Positions 1 through 7,806 of a DNA stretch of 33,272 nt are shown piece by piece; the stretch's first letter is position 1, and the number at the start of each line of letters is the position of its first letter. The position numbers were made by a program, and so were the translations under genes. The stretch is from assembly GCA_017619755.1 (NCBI GenBank), contig JAFZRU010000033.1, positions 1-33,272 on the forward strand, in the 5' to 3' direction. Below the pieces are notes generated by a model that was not told the origin of the DNA, searched no databases, and worked only from the letters and a program-made list of their open reading frames with translations. The DNA comes from Prevotella sp. (GTDB taxonomy: Bacteria > Bacteroidota > Bacteroidia > Bacteroidales > Bacteroidaceae).

Positions 1-140
1 GAGCGACGAGTAGGAGCGGTTGAGCCCCCTCCCGATGTCGGGAGGGGGACGGGGGGAGGGTAGGTACCCCTCCTTAGGACCAGGAGGGGGCGGGGTGGTT
101 GTGAAAAATCCTTAGGACAAGGAGGAAACGGGGTGGTTGT
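1..140. repeat. Dispersed GC-rich repeat, copy 1 (cut by window edge)
   Basis: This roughly 140-base stretch recurs in the same orientation at 25331-25472 with only a few differences. It contains a strong palindrome (CCCTCCCGA, TG, TCGGGAGGG) followed by two CCTTAGGA-containing blocks and two GGGGTGGTTGTGA-like blocks. The left end is at the window edge, so the true start is unknown. No reading frame in it looks protein coding. It is probably an intergenic palindromic repeat family of this genome; its role is unknown. The two copies bracket about 25 kb. Confidence 0.8.
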
Positions 141-210
141 GACCATCCAAGCCATAGGCTTGGAAAAACGTTATTCGTCACTCAACTACAAAATAAAAAC
201 ATATTTTTAT

Positions 211-241
211 TTTGTAGTATCTTCGGTTTGCATTACCTTTG
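211..241 (+). promoter_or_regulatory. Bacteroidales-type promoter for the TPR gene
   Basis: TTTG at 211-214, a 19-base spacer and TAccTTTG at 234-241 match the -33/-7 consensus of the Bacteroidales primary sigma factor. Transcription would start near 248, giving a leader of about 80 bases. This supports the ATG at 331 over the in-frame start at 133, which lies upstream of the promoter. Confidence 0.75.
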
Positions 242-330
242 CAAATTCAAGGCATGTGTGGAAAAAGAGAATGTCCGACGATAGAAACAGCACATCCACA
301 TGCTCTTTGAAGTATAAACAGAATAGTAAT

Positions 331-2373
331 ATGAAAAGGCTGATAATCTTGCTGGTAGCCATGGTTGTGACTGCCGGTGCCTTCGCCCAAAAGGAAAAGG
401 CGAAGAAGTATGAGACTTACAATTATCTACGTGGCATGGAGAGTGTGGAGGAGGAGGACTATTCCACCGCCCTCTCGTTCTTCCAAAAAGACGTGGAGCA
501 AAACCCCAAGAGCGGACACGCACATTTGATGATCGCCATTTCGCAAGCCGCTCTCGGTGAGAGTGGCGAGGCCATGGGGGCGGTGGAAAAGGCCATTGCC
601 CTGTTGCCGAAGAAAGACGAGCATCTCGCTGATGCTTACGAACTCAAGGCACACGTACACTTGGAGATGGAGGATACCATTAGCGCCCTTGACGACCTGG
701 CCCAAGCCATCAAATGCAATCCCAAGGATGTGGAACTCTACCAAAACCGTGGGCAAATCTACTACGAGCAGAAGAAATACGACCTCTCCAACGCCGAATA
801 TCAAAAATGCATCGACATGGAGCCTGGCGACGTGGTGGGTTACATGGGTTTGGGACGCAACGCCAATATGCAGGAGAAATGGGAAGAGGCCATTCCCTAT
901 TTCGACAAGGTGGAAAAACTCTCCAATGATTACAACAAGCAGTTCGTCTTCAGGGCTCAGAGCTACATCGGACTGAAGAAATTCAACGAAGCGGTGGACG
1001 ACCTCATCAAATTTGAGCAACAAGAGCAGGACTACAGCATCGTGCCCCTCCTGCGCGACTTGCCTTCCGAGGGGTGGGCCGTTGCAAGAACAAAGCTCAA
1101 ACTCAAGATGCTGCAAAATCCCACCGAGGCTTGTTGGCCGTTTTTCCTCGCTGTGATTGAGGAGAAAATGGAAAACTACAAGACCGCCATTGACTATTAT
1201 TCCAAGTCCGATGAACTGGATGGAACCAATGGTTCGCTCACCAACATCGTGGATTGCTGTAAGGAAATGGGAGATTACAAAAGGGCAATGAACCTTGTGG
1301 AAAAGGCTCTCGAAGAGGACTCCACCAACTACTCTTTGATTGTTAGTAAGTTGATCATCCTTGAAGAATTGGGAAGGTATGAAGAGGCTGCCCAGGAGGC
1401 GGAGAAAATCTTTGATGACGGCGACTCCTACAATGCCACCAATTTCTTCATCAGGGGCAGTGCTCGTTACAGGGCGGACAAGTTGGAAGATGCACTCGAC
1501 GACCTCACCATGGCCATTACCGATATGGATGGTGTGCCGGAAATGTATTACGTCAGGGCACGCATACACGAAGCCATGGGCAACGACGACCTTGCCAAAG
1601 TTGATTACACAAAGGTGCTTGAATTGTTGGAGGATACCACAGTTGTCGAAATCGCATACGCACAACTCAAACTGGGCGAAAAGGACAAGGCTGTAGAAAT
1701 GATGGAGGCCGTCCTCAAGGCCGACGAATCGAAGGGAAACCTCTACGATGCCTGCTGCATCCATTCGCTTCTTGGGGAAAAGGAGAAAGCGCTCGAATAC
1801 TTGGAAAAAGCTTTGGAGAAAGGATGGAGGTCCTTTGAACACATGGAGCACGACACCGACTTGGACAACATCCGCGACATGCAGCAATACAAGGACCTCG
1901 TGGAGAAATACAAGGCACTGCTCGAAAAGGAACTGTCGGATAATGCCAACCAAGGAGCAAACACCGACAACAACACTGAAAAAACAGTGGCGGAGGTGCC
2001 TTTCACCAAGGAGGGAGGCGTGTGCAAGGTGAAATGCCAGGTCAACGGACTTCCGCTCCACTTCGTTTTCGACACGGGGGCAAGCGATGTCTCCATTTCA
2101 TTGGTGGAGGCAAACTTTATGTTCAAGAATGGGTATCTCTCCGCTAACGATGTCGTAGGGAGACAGCACTATCTCGATGCCAACGGAAATGTCACGGAGG
2201 GTACCATCGTCAACATCAAGAAGGTCAATTTCGGCGGCCTCGATCTCACCAACGTCCGCGCTTCCGTGGTGGGCAACCAGAAAGCACCGCTCCTCCTCGG
2301 ACAGAGCGTGTTGGGGAAACTTGGGAAAATTGAAATCGACAACGCGAAGAAAGTGCTTAGAATCACTCATTGA
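331..2373 (+). CDS. Exported TPR protein with C-terminal retropepsin-like aspartyl protease domain
   Basis: The product is 680 residues. An N-terminal signal peptide (basic MKR, hydrophobic stretch, cut near AFA-Q) sends it to the periplasm or outer membrane. Residues about 30-550 are degenerate tetratricopeptide repeats (motifs such as A...L..A....P), a protein-interaction scaffold. The last 120 residues form a clan AA aspartyl protease-like domain with the active-site motif FDTGAS (Asp at about 581) and a second hydrophobic LLLG motif about 75 residues later, as in retropepsin-like bacterial domains that act as dimers. The ATG at 331 is chosen because it follows the promoter and opens the signal peptide. 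The MerR-like gene follows after 21 bases, probably on the same transcript. The substrate is unknown. Confidence 0.85.
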   Translation: MKRLIILLVAMVVTAGAFAQKEKAKKYETYNYLRGMESVEEEDYSTALSFFQKDVEQNPKSGHAHLMIAISQAALGESGEAMGAVEKAIALLPKKDEHLADAYELKAHVHLEMEDTISALDDLAQAIKCNPKDVELYQNRGQIYYEQKKYDLSNAEYQKCIDMEPGDVVGYMGLGRNANMQEKWEEAIPYFDKVEKLSNDYNKQFVFRAQSYIGLKKFNEAVDDLIKFEQQEQDYSIVPLLRDLPSEGWAVARTKLKLKMLQNPTEACWPFFLAVIEEKMENYKTAIDYYSKSDELDGTNGSLTNIVDCCKEMGDYKRAMNLVEKALEEDSTNYSLIVSKLIILEELGRYEEAAQEAEKIFDDGDSYNATNFFIRGSARYRADKLEDALDDLTMAITDMDGVPEMYYVRARIHEAMGNDDLAKVDYTKVLELLEDTTVVEIAYAQLKLGEKDKAVEMMEAVLKADESKGNLYDACCIHSLLGEKEKALEYLEKALEKGWRSFEHMEHDTDLDNIRDMQQYKDLVEKYKALLEKELSDNANQGANTDNNTEKTVAEVPFTKEGGVCKVKCQVNGLPLHFVFDTGASDVSISLVEANFMFKNGYLSANDVVGRQHYLDANGNVTEGTIVNIKKVNFGGLDLTNVRASVVGNQKAPLLLGQSVLGKLGKIEIDNAKKVLRITH

Positions 2374-2394
2374 CAAACGCAAAACAACAGAACC

Positions 2395-2748
2395 ATGCCG
2401 ACAAGCAAGACGGAACCCAAGACGAAAAAAATATATTATTCCATCAAGGAGGTGGCGGAGATGTTCTCCGTCAACGAGAGCCTGTTGAGGTATTGGGAGA
2501 AAGCCTTCCCGCACATTCGACCCCATGTGGGTTCCAACAATGTGAGGCAATACACCCAGAAGGACATCGACAAGGTGGCTACGGTCTATAACCTTGTCAA
2601 GGTGAGGGGCTTCAAACTTGAGGCCGCCCGGAAAATGTTCAACGAGAACCGCGAGGGCGTGGAGAAGACCGCCGCTTTGCTCGACACCCTTATTGCCGTA
2701 CGCGAAGAATTGACCATCCTGCGCCAACAACTCGACAGATTGTCATAG
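2395..2748 (+). CDS. MerR-family-like DNA-binding protein
   Basis: The product is 117 residues. Residues about 14-75 hold a winged helix-turn-helix of the MerR type: a YYSIKEVAEMF first helix, a recognition helix with LLRYWEKAFP, then RQYT.KDID and a second hydrophobic helix (VRGFKLEAARKMF). The C-terminal 35 residues are a short amphipathic helix likely to dimerise. There is no separate effector domain and no conserved metal-binding cysteines, so the inducer cannot be guessed. Such short MerR-like proteins are widespread in Bacteroidales. The gene ends in TAG, showing that amber is a normal stop codon in this chromosome. Confidence 0.85.
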   Translation: MPTSKTEPKTKKIYYSIKEVAEMFSVNESLLRYWEKAFPHIRPHVGSNNVRQYTQKDIDKVATVYNLVKVRGFKLEAARKMFNENREGVEKTAALLDTLIAVREELTILRQQLDRLS

Positions 2749-2779
2749 GGATTGTTGAGGAAAGGATTTTGTAAAATAC

Positions 2780-2811
2780 AAGGCCGGCGTCATCATCGTG
2801 ACGCCGGCCTT
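2780..2811. terminator. Bidirectional hairpin between convergent genes
   Basis: A perfect 13-base-pair stem (2780-2792 with 2799-2811) with loop TCATCG lies between the stop of the MerR-like gene on the plus strand and the stop of the OPT transporter on the minus strand. It is well placed to end transcription from both sides. T-runs beside it are weak. Confidence 0.75.
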
Positions 2812-2830
2812 GACGTAGGTTCTGGAGGGT

Positions 2831-4840
2831 TTATTCCTTCTTGCTTGGCTTTGTGGCTTGGATGAAGTAGGCGATAAGTAGAATGTAAGCCACTAAGGAG
2901 AGTACCTCGGAGAGGTGGTTGGCCAACCAACCCTCGTCGATGGGGTTGTAGCCGAAGAAGCGCAGCAAGGCGCTCACCACGCCCATCAAGGCACCTCCGG
3001 CGATGAAGCCGCTGGCTATCAACGTGCCTTTCTCGCCACGAGCCTCGTTCACAGCCTTGTCCTTGCTACGGGTGGTGACATACCAGTTGATGGCGCCGCC
3101 GACGAGCAGGGGGGTGTTGAGTTCCAAGGGGATGAACATGCCAAGGGCGAAAGCTAAAGCCGGAACCTTGAGGAAGGTAAGCACGATGGCAATGGCTGCA
3201 CCGATGGCGTAGAGCAGCCAGGGAGCACCCACGCCGTTCATCAGCGGGTCGATGACAGCGGCCATCGCATTGGCCTGGGGAGCCGCCAACTGCCCGCTGG
3301 CGAAGCCGTAGGTTTCGTTGAGCAGAATCATCACGCCACCCACCGTGGCGGCTGACACCAAGGTGCCAAGGAATTTCCATGACTCTTGCTTGCGGGGAGT
3401 GGTGCCAAGCCAGTAACCCACCTTCAAGTCGGTGATGAACGCACCGGCCATGGAGAGGGCGGTGCACACCACGCCGCCCATGATGAGGGCGGCCACCATG
3501 CCGGCGGTGCCTTTCAAACCCACTGCCACCATCACGACGGAGGCGAGGATGAGCGTCATCAGCGTCATACCGGAGACAGGGTTGCTGCCCACAATGGCGA
3601 TGGCGTTGGCTGCCACCGTGGTGAAGAGGAAGGCGATGACTGCCACCAAGAGGATGGCCATCGTGGCAAACAGCAGGTTGCCCTTCATCACGCCCAACCA
3701 GAAGAAGAGGTAGGTGACCAAGATGGTGACGATGCTGCCAATGGCGATGACGCGGAAGGAGAGGTCGCGGCTGGTGCGCTCCACTTCGCCTGCTTCGGCT
3801 CCTTTGCCCTTCATTTCCTTAGCGGCCAAGGAAACGGCGCTCTTGATGATGCCCCACGACTTGATGATGCCGATGATGCCGGCCATGGCAATGCCGCCGA
3901 TGCCGATGCTCTTGCCGTAGCTGCGGAAAATTTGTTCAGGACTCATCTCGCCCACGGTGCTGGTGATGGACGGATCCCAGGCGTTGAGCACCTGGTCGCC
4001 GAAGAGCAATGCCATGCCGGGAACGATGAGCCACCACACGCAGAGCGAGCCAAGGCAGATGATGAAGGCGTATTTCAATCCCACGATGTAGCCCAAGCCC
4101 ACAACGGCGGCGCCCGTGTTCACCTTGAAAACAAGTTTGCCCTTGTCGGCCAACTGTTCGCCAAACGACACCACGCGGGTGGTGAAATTCTCGTTCCACC
4201 ATCCAAAGGTGGCTACGATGAAGTCGTAGAGACCGCCCACGATGCCGGCGATGAGCAGCGGCTTGGCTTGGTTGCCGCCCTTCGCACCGCTCACCAACAC
4301 CTGCGTGGTGGCGGTGGCCTCCGGGAAGGGGTATTTGCCGTGCATCTCCTTGACGAAATACTTCCGGAAGGGAATGAGGAAGAGGATGCCTATGATGCCA
4401 CCCAAGAGGGAGGAGAGAAACACCTTGAGGAAGGAGGCGGTCATCTCCGGGTCGTTGGGGTACTTGGCTTGGAGGATGTAGATGGCCGGGAGGGTGAAGA
4501 TGGCGCCGGCCACCACGGCACCGGAACAGGCGCCGATGCTCTGGATGATGACATTCTCACCCAAGGCGTTCTTGCGACGGACGGCGGTGGAGGCTCCCAC
4601 GGCGATGATGGCGATGGGGATGGCGGCTTCGAACACCTGGCCGACCTTCAAACCCAAGTAGGCGGCTGCGGCGGAGAAGAGTATGGCCATCACCACGCCC
4701 CACGTCACCGACCAGGCGTTTACCTCGGCGTACTCGCGCTCAGGTCGCATGATGGGATGGTAGCTCTCGTTTGGAGCCAACTCGCGGAAGGCGTTCTCCG
4801 GGAGTTGCAATTGTTCGTTCTCTTTCTCTATTTCTCTCAT
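2831..4840 (-). CDS. OPT-family oligopeptide transporter
   Basis: The product is 669 residues, the usual size for the bacterial branch of the OPT family, which takes up small peptides or metal chelates across the inner membrane using the proton gradient. After a polar N-terminus of about 40 residues the protein is a succession of hydrophobic segments (I count roughly 14-16) rich in Gly and Ala. Conserved-looking stretches include the AYLGLKVGQVFEAAIP region near residue 60 and the GKYPFPEATATTQVLVSG motif near residue 170, typical of this family. It lies 37 bases downstream of the small HExxH protein on the same strand and may be co-transcribed with it. The substrate cannot be told from sequence. 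Confidence 0.92.
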   Translation of the reverse strand: MREIEKENEQLQLPENAFRELAPNESYHPIMRPEREYAEVNAWSVTWGVVMAILFSAAAAYLGLKVGQVFEAAIPIAIIAVGASTAVRRKNALGENVIIQSIGACSGAVVAGAIFTLPAIYILQAKYPNDPEMTASFLKVFLSSLLGGIIGILFLIPFRKYFVKEMHGKYPFPEATATTQVLVSGAKGGNQAKPLLIAGIVGGLYDFIVATFGWWNENFTTRVVSFGEQLADKGKLVFKVNTGAAVVGLGYIVGLKYAFIICLGSLCVWWLIVPGMALLFGDQVLNAWDPSITSTVGEMSPEQIFRSYGKSIGIGGIAMAGIIGIIKSWGIIKSAVSLAAKEMKGKGAEAGEVERTSRDLSFRVIAIGSIVTILVTYLFFWLGVMKGNLLFATMAILLVAVIAFLFTTVAANAIAIVGSNPVSGMTLMTLILASVVMVAVGLKGTAGMVAALIMGGVVCTALSMAGAFITDLKVGYWLGTTPRKQESWKFLGTLVSAATVGGVMILLNETYGFASGQLAAPQANAMAAVIDPLMNGVGAPWLLYAIGAAIAIVLTFLKVPALAFALGMFIPLELNTPLLVGGAINWYVTTRSKDKAVNEARGEKGTLIASGFIAGGALMGVVSALLRFFGYNPIDEGWLANHLSEVLSLVAYILLIAYFIQATKPSKKE

Positions 4841-4877
4841 TGCTTGATATGTTTTGATGGTTGATGTCGTTTTCTTT

Positions 4878-5213
4878 TCAACGGGAGGCCGTCATGTCTT
4901 TGGTGTATTTCCACCAGGCGTAGTGCTTTCTTTGTTCGAGGTATTTCCTGTTGTATTCGTTGCGGTATGCCTCTCTTTCAAAGGAGATGTTGAAATAGGC
5001 GTTGCCGCGGCATGCCAAGCGCACGGTCCATTCCACAAGATACCAGATGTAGAAGAAGATGAAGCCCATCTCCACCATTTGCGCCGTATGGATGCGCTCG
5101 TGGTTGATGAGCCTCGGGGTGAGCCTCGTGCCGGGGCGGCAGAAGAGTACGCCGAAGAGGTTGACGGCAGAGAAGCCGGGGAAGGGCAGGTATTTGTTGC
5201 GAATGATGATCAT
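4878..5213 (-). CDS. Small HExxH-containing conserved hypothetical protein
   Basis: The product is 111 residues if it starts at the ATG at 5211-5213; the frame is open to an ATG at 5297, which would give 139. I prefer 5213 because a TAccTTTG promoter box lies at 5245-5252, inside the longer version, and related Bacteroidales proteins as I recall them begin close to this MIIIRNK. The protein has a possible zinc-peptidase signature, HERIH at residues 38-42, then a hydrophobic segment (about 50-62) and FEREAY near residue 80, where Glu81 could be a third ligand. It resembles a family of short Bacteroidales proteins of unknown function. Peptidase activity is an inference from the motif alone. Confidence 0.7.
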   Translation of the reverse strand: MIIIRNKYLPFPGFSAVNLFGVLFCRPGTRLTPRLINHERIHTAQMVEMGFIFFYIWYLVEWTVRLACRGNAYFNISFEREAYRNEYNRKYLEQRKHYAWWKYTKDMTASR

Positions 5214-5244
5214 GTAAAGGCCGTTTGGGAGACCGTTTGGCATG

Positions 5245-5252
5245 CAAAGGTA
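5245..5252 (-). promoter_or_regulatory. -7 promoter box for the small HExxH gene
   Basis: On the minus strand the sequence reads TAccTTTG, an exact Bacteroidales -7 element. The -33 element is not clear. Transcription would begin near 5238, about 25 bases before the chosen start codon. Confidence 0.5.
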
Positions 5253-5310
5253 ATCAATAATTGGTAAAAAGCGGAATGGTGATGTGCTTTTTGTCATTCT
5301 CCCTTAAAAA

Positions 5311-6573
5311 TCACAGCTCTTCCAAATGCGCCCTCATCCAGTCCATCCTATGGATGAGCCATTCCTTGAGCTTTTCCACTTCCTCGCGATAGGCGGTCTC
5401 CGTCTGTTCCATGGTGGCCGATTTTTGTCCAAGACGCCCCCAAAGGCAGTTGTCGAGAAACACTTTCGACTCCAAGAGTGCGGCGGTGGAGTCGATATGG
5501 GCGAGCAACTCCTCGCGGTGGCCATCATAGTGGAGGAAACGCTCCTTCACAAGGGCCTTGAAGGAGGGGTCTTCAAAAAGACGCTCATACCACTGGACAT
5601 GGCGAAGGTAGAAACCCTCCGGGTCGTTGACAATCTTCCTTCGGTTCTTGTAACGGTAATCGCCGAAGGACAAGTCGAAGTCCCATGGGGGACCCATCCG
5701 CAACTTGCCACCCCAGGCGAAATGCAGGAAACAACTGGTGTAGAAAGCGGCGTCGTTGTTCTTCGCTATCTCGTTCACCAAGTACCATTCCACGAAAGAA
5801 CCTACATCGAGGTATGAGCGGTAACCCTCCACGGCATCGGTGAAATGCTCGCTGAATAAGGCGTCTTCCGCACGTTGAACGTAGGAAGTGATGGCTTGGA
5901 AAGTGGCATCATCGGGCGACACCTCTGGGAGATGGATGGTGAGGGGGTGGTAGAGATGGGAAGTATGAAACGTCGTCTCATGGTAGCGGGCCTTGCCATC
6001 TACCTCCAATATCACGTCGGCACCCATGCGTGAGCAGACACCTTCCACGCTCTCGCCCCATTGGTAAATGCCACGGTAGAGGTTGTTGACGAAAAGGTCC
6101 ACGAAGCAGGTCTGGGGAACGTCGGAATTGCCACCTGCCACGCTACCAAGGTAAAAGGCAAGGCTGTTACGCAACTGGGCGGGGTCGTGGTAGTTGGCCA
6201 AGAGAACCCACGAACGGCCTGAAGGGAGGTTGAAAGGCGAACGTGGTTCGTCAAAGGTGATGGAGTAAGGCTTTTTGGGGGCGATCCAACTCGTGTTGCC
6301 GCGACCCTTCACTGTGGCACTGAAGGAGTGCGACATGTCGCTTCCCGGCTCCATCAACTCCAACATGGCATCCATGTCGTTGCGCGTGATGTCGGCGCCA
6401 TCGGGAGTGTTGAGGCAGACGAAGGGAAGGCCAGTGTGAGGCACGTCGGAGGGTGTGCCTTCGTAAGGCTCGTCGGCGCACGACAAAAAGAGGAACAGCA
6501 GCATGGCGGTCAACCAACTGCCGGCATCCCATGCGCCGTGTGCCATTCTCCTTGTCCATCCCTCCATGCTCAT
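5311..6573 (-). CDS. CotH-kinase-family lipoprotein
   Basis: The product is about 420 residues. The N-terminus holds a hydrophobic run ending in FLSC (Cys32), a lipobox, so it is predicted to be a lipoprotein. The body matches the CotH family of atypical protein kinases: KGRGNTSW and KKPYSITFD early, WVLLANYHDPAQLRNSLA in the nucleotide-binding part, DLFVNNLYRGIYQ, EVD, and the metal-binding MGPPWDFDLSFGD near residue 285. The start at 6573 gives an ATGA overlap with the stop of the upstream DUF2490 gene, a sign of translational coupling; an alternative ATG lies at 6588. CotH and DUF2490 proteins often accompany a VTC polyphosphate polymerase, but none is seen here. The target protein is unknown. 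Confidence 0.85.
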   Translation of the reverse strand: MSMEGWTRRMAHGAWDAGSWLTAMLLFLFLSCADEPYEGTPSDVPHTGLPFVCLNTPDGADITRNDMDAMLELMEPGSDMSHSFSATVKGRGNTSWIAPKKPYSITFDEPRSPFNLPSGRSWVLLANYHDPAQLRNSLAFYLGSVAGGNSDVPQTCFVDLFVNNLYRGIYQWGESVEGVCSRMGADVILEVDGKARYHETTFHTSHLYHPLTIHLPEVSPDDATFQAITSYVQRAEDALFSEHFTDAVEGYRSYLDVGSFVEWYLVNEIAKNNDAAFYTSCFLHFAWGGKLRMGPPWDFDLSFGDYRYKNRRKIVNDPEGFYLRHVQWYERLFEDPSFKALVKERFLHYDGHREELLAHIDSTAALLESKVFLDNCLWGRLGQKSATMEQTETAYREEVEKLKEWLIHRMDWMRAHLEEL

Positions 6574-7346
6574 ATCTTTACTTGCCATGAAACACCCACC
6601 ACATGGCGGTGGGGGTTGTCGTCTTCCACATCGGCCTCGTGCTGATAGTGGTAGCTGACGTCCACCACGTGGTGCTTGTTGATTTTCCACTCCACGCCAG
6701 TCGTGTAGCGCGTCTGTTCCAAAGACCATGCGTGCCACGTCTCCACGCTGACGAAGGGCGTTAGAGGACAGTGACGGATGTCGTATTCAGCCGACAGGCG
6801 GCTGCGCAGCGTGTTTTTCGCTTGGCCATGGTAGAGGTGGGGGACATTGTCGCTTTTCCGATAGACATAGTTGTAACGGCCATCTACAATTTGTTCGGGA
6901 CGGTAGGTGTATTGCCAACGCTCACGAAGGGACATGCGCCAACGGCCAAAGCGCCATTTCGCCGTGGCGGAGGCGTGAAGACGGTGGCGAATGCCCCAAT
7001 ATTCGCGCAGGTTCTTGCGGTCGCCGGGGGAGGCCATGCCCCTTGTCACCTCGCGGTCGCCTGCCTCGTAGTGAGAGATGCGCTTGTTGTGGTCGCCTAA
7101 AAACACATAACCACCCGCCAACTTCAACCACGGCAACACCTTGTAGTCGGCATATACTTCGGCGGAAAGGCGGTCGATGGAGGATAAGTCGTCCCGTGTG
7201 CGCATCTCCAACTCAATGCCACACTGCCAACGCTCGTCAAGGGATTTCTGCAACTCCACACTTGTCTCGCTGCGGAAGTCGCTCTGGCTGAAAGCCACGC
7301 ATGGAAGCAGAACAGCCAATGCCCATATCTTGCACCTCTTTCCCAT
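6570..7346 (-). CDS. DUF2490-family outer-membrane beta-barrel protein
   Basis: The product is 258 residues. It starts with a signal peptide (cut near AFS-QSDF) and continues as alternating hydrophobic/polar strands with many aromatic residues, ending in a terminal Ile after VGVSWQVKI, as outer-membrane barrels often do. The pattern (DERW...LE...R, LKLAGGYVFLGDHN, RHRLHASATAKWRFGRWRMSLRERWQYTYRP) matches DUF2490 proteins of Bacteroidetes. It is the first gene of an operon with the CotH-like lipoprotein (4-base overlap). The -7 promoter box at 7355-7362 ends only 8 bases before the start codon, so the mRNA may have almost no leader. Confidence 0.8.
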   Translation of the reverse strand: MGKRCKIWALAVLLPCVAFSQSDFRSETSVELQKSLDERWQCGIELEMRTRDDLSSIDRLSAEVYADYKVLPWLKLAGGYVFLGDHNKRISHYEAGDREVTRGMASPGDRKNLREYWGIRHRLHASATAKWRFGRWRMSLRERWQYTYRPEQIVDGRYNYVYRKSDNVPHLYHGQAKNTLRSRLSAEYDIRHCPLTPFVSVETWHAWSLEQTRYTTGVEWKINKHHVVDVSYHYQHEADVEDDNPHRHVVGVSWQVKI

Positions 7347-7354
7347 TTCGATTG

Positions 7355-7362
7355 CAAAGATA
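7355..7362 (-). promoter_or_regulatory. Promoter -7 box for the DUF2490-CotH operon
   Basis: On the minus strand the box reads TATCTTTG, with a TTTC 19 bases upstream as a weak -33 element. Only eight bases separate it from the start codon at 7346, which implies a leaderless or nearly leaderless transcript. Confidence 0.6.
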
Positions 7363-7410
7363 AAAAAAACGAGAGAAAAGTGAAAAGAAAGTTTGCTTTT
7401 CTTTCCTTAA

Positions 7411-7462
7411 GCGCCACCTATGTCCTCACGGAGATAGGTGGCGCCCTCGCGATTCCATCGCG
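7411..7462. repeat. Two adjacent hairpins in the divergent intergenic region
   Basis: The first hairpin pairs GCGCCACCTA (7411-7420) with TAGGTGGCGC (7435-7444), extended inside by TCC/GGA around loop TCAC. The second pairs CGCGAT (7448-7453) with ATCGCG (7457-7462) and is followed by CTTTTG. They sit between two divergently transcribed genes, so they are not obvious terminators for either. They may be a small RNA, a protein-binding palindrome or a dispersed repeat unit. The rest of 7347-7806 is AT-rich and non-coding, apart from the two promoters. Confidence 0.6.
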
Positions 7463-7682
7463 CTTTTGTGGTACCTTAAAAAATTAAACCTAAAATCATT
7501 CTAATAACTATAATGCAAAGATAACCCCTTTTTCCAACAGCGAGGTGGAAAAACTAACCAGATGGGTGAAAAAATTGTCCAAAAGAGGGAAAAATGGTTC
7601 ATAAAACAACTTTTTTCCCCCATTTAGCATTTTTTACACATTTTTTGATGGAAATTTCTACCTCTAAATTGCAAATAATTGC

Positions 7683-7690
7683 TAATTTTG
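7683..7690 (+). promoter_or_regulatory. Probable -7 box for the susC operon
   Basis: TAATTTTG fits the Bacteroidales TAnnTTTG box. A good -33 TTTG is not present at the right distance, which would fit a promoter that needs an activator, as is usual for polysaccharide loci. The leader to the start codon would be about 110 bases. Confidence 0.45.
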
Positions 7691-7806
7691 CAAAGAATAT
7701 TTAAACAATCGGCAGAAAAGGCAGGTCCCGCTGCCTCGATGACCTCAAAAACAACTACTCGAAATTAATTTTTCATCAATCAATATTAATTAAAAACCTA
7801 ACATGT

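Noticed and set aside
133-330. Earlier in-frame start of the TPR gene
   Set aside because: It lies upstream of the promoter at 211-241, and the signal peptide begins at 331.
3386-4864. Long plus-strand frame opposite the OPT transporter, and similar frames opposite the lyases
   Set aside because: These are antisense shadows caused by high GC at third positions; the His/Gly/Ala-rich translations match no protein.
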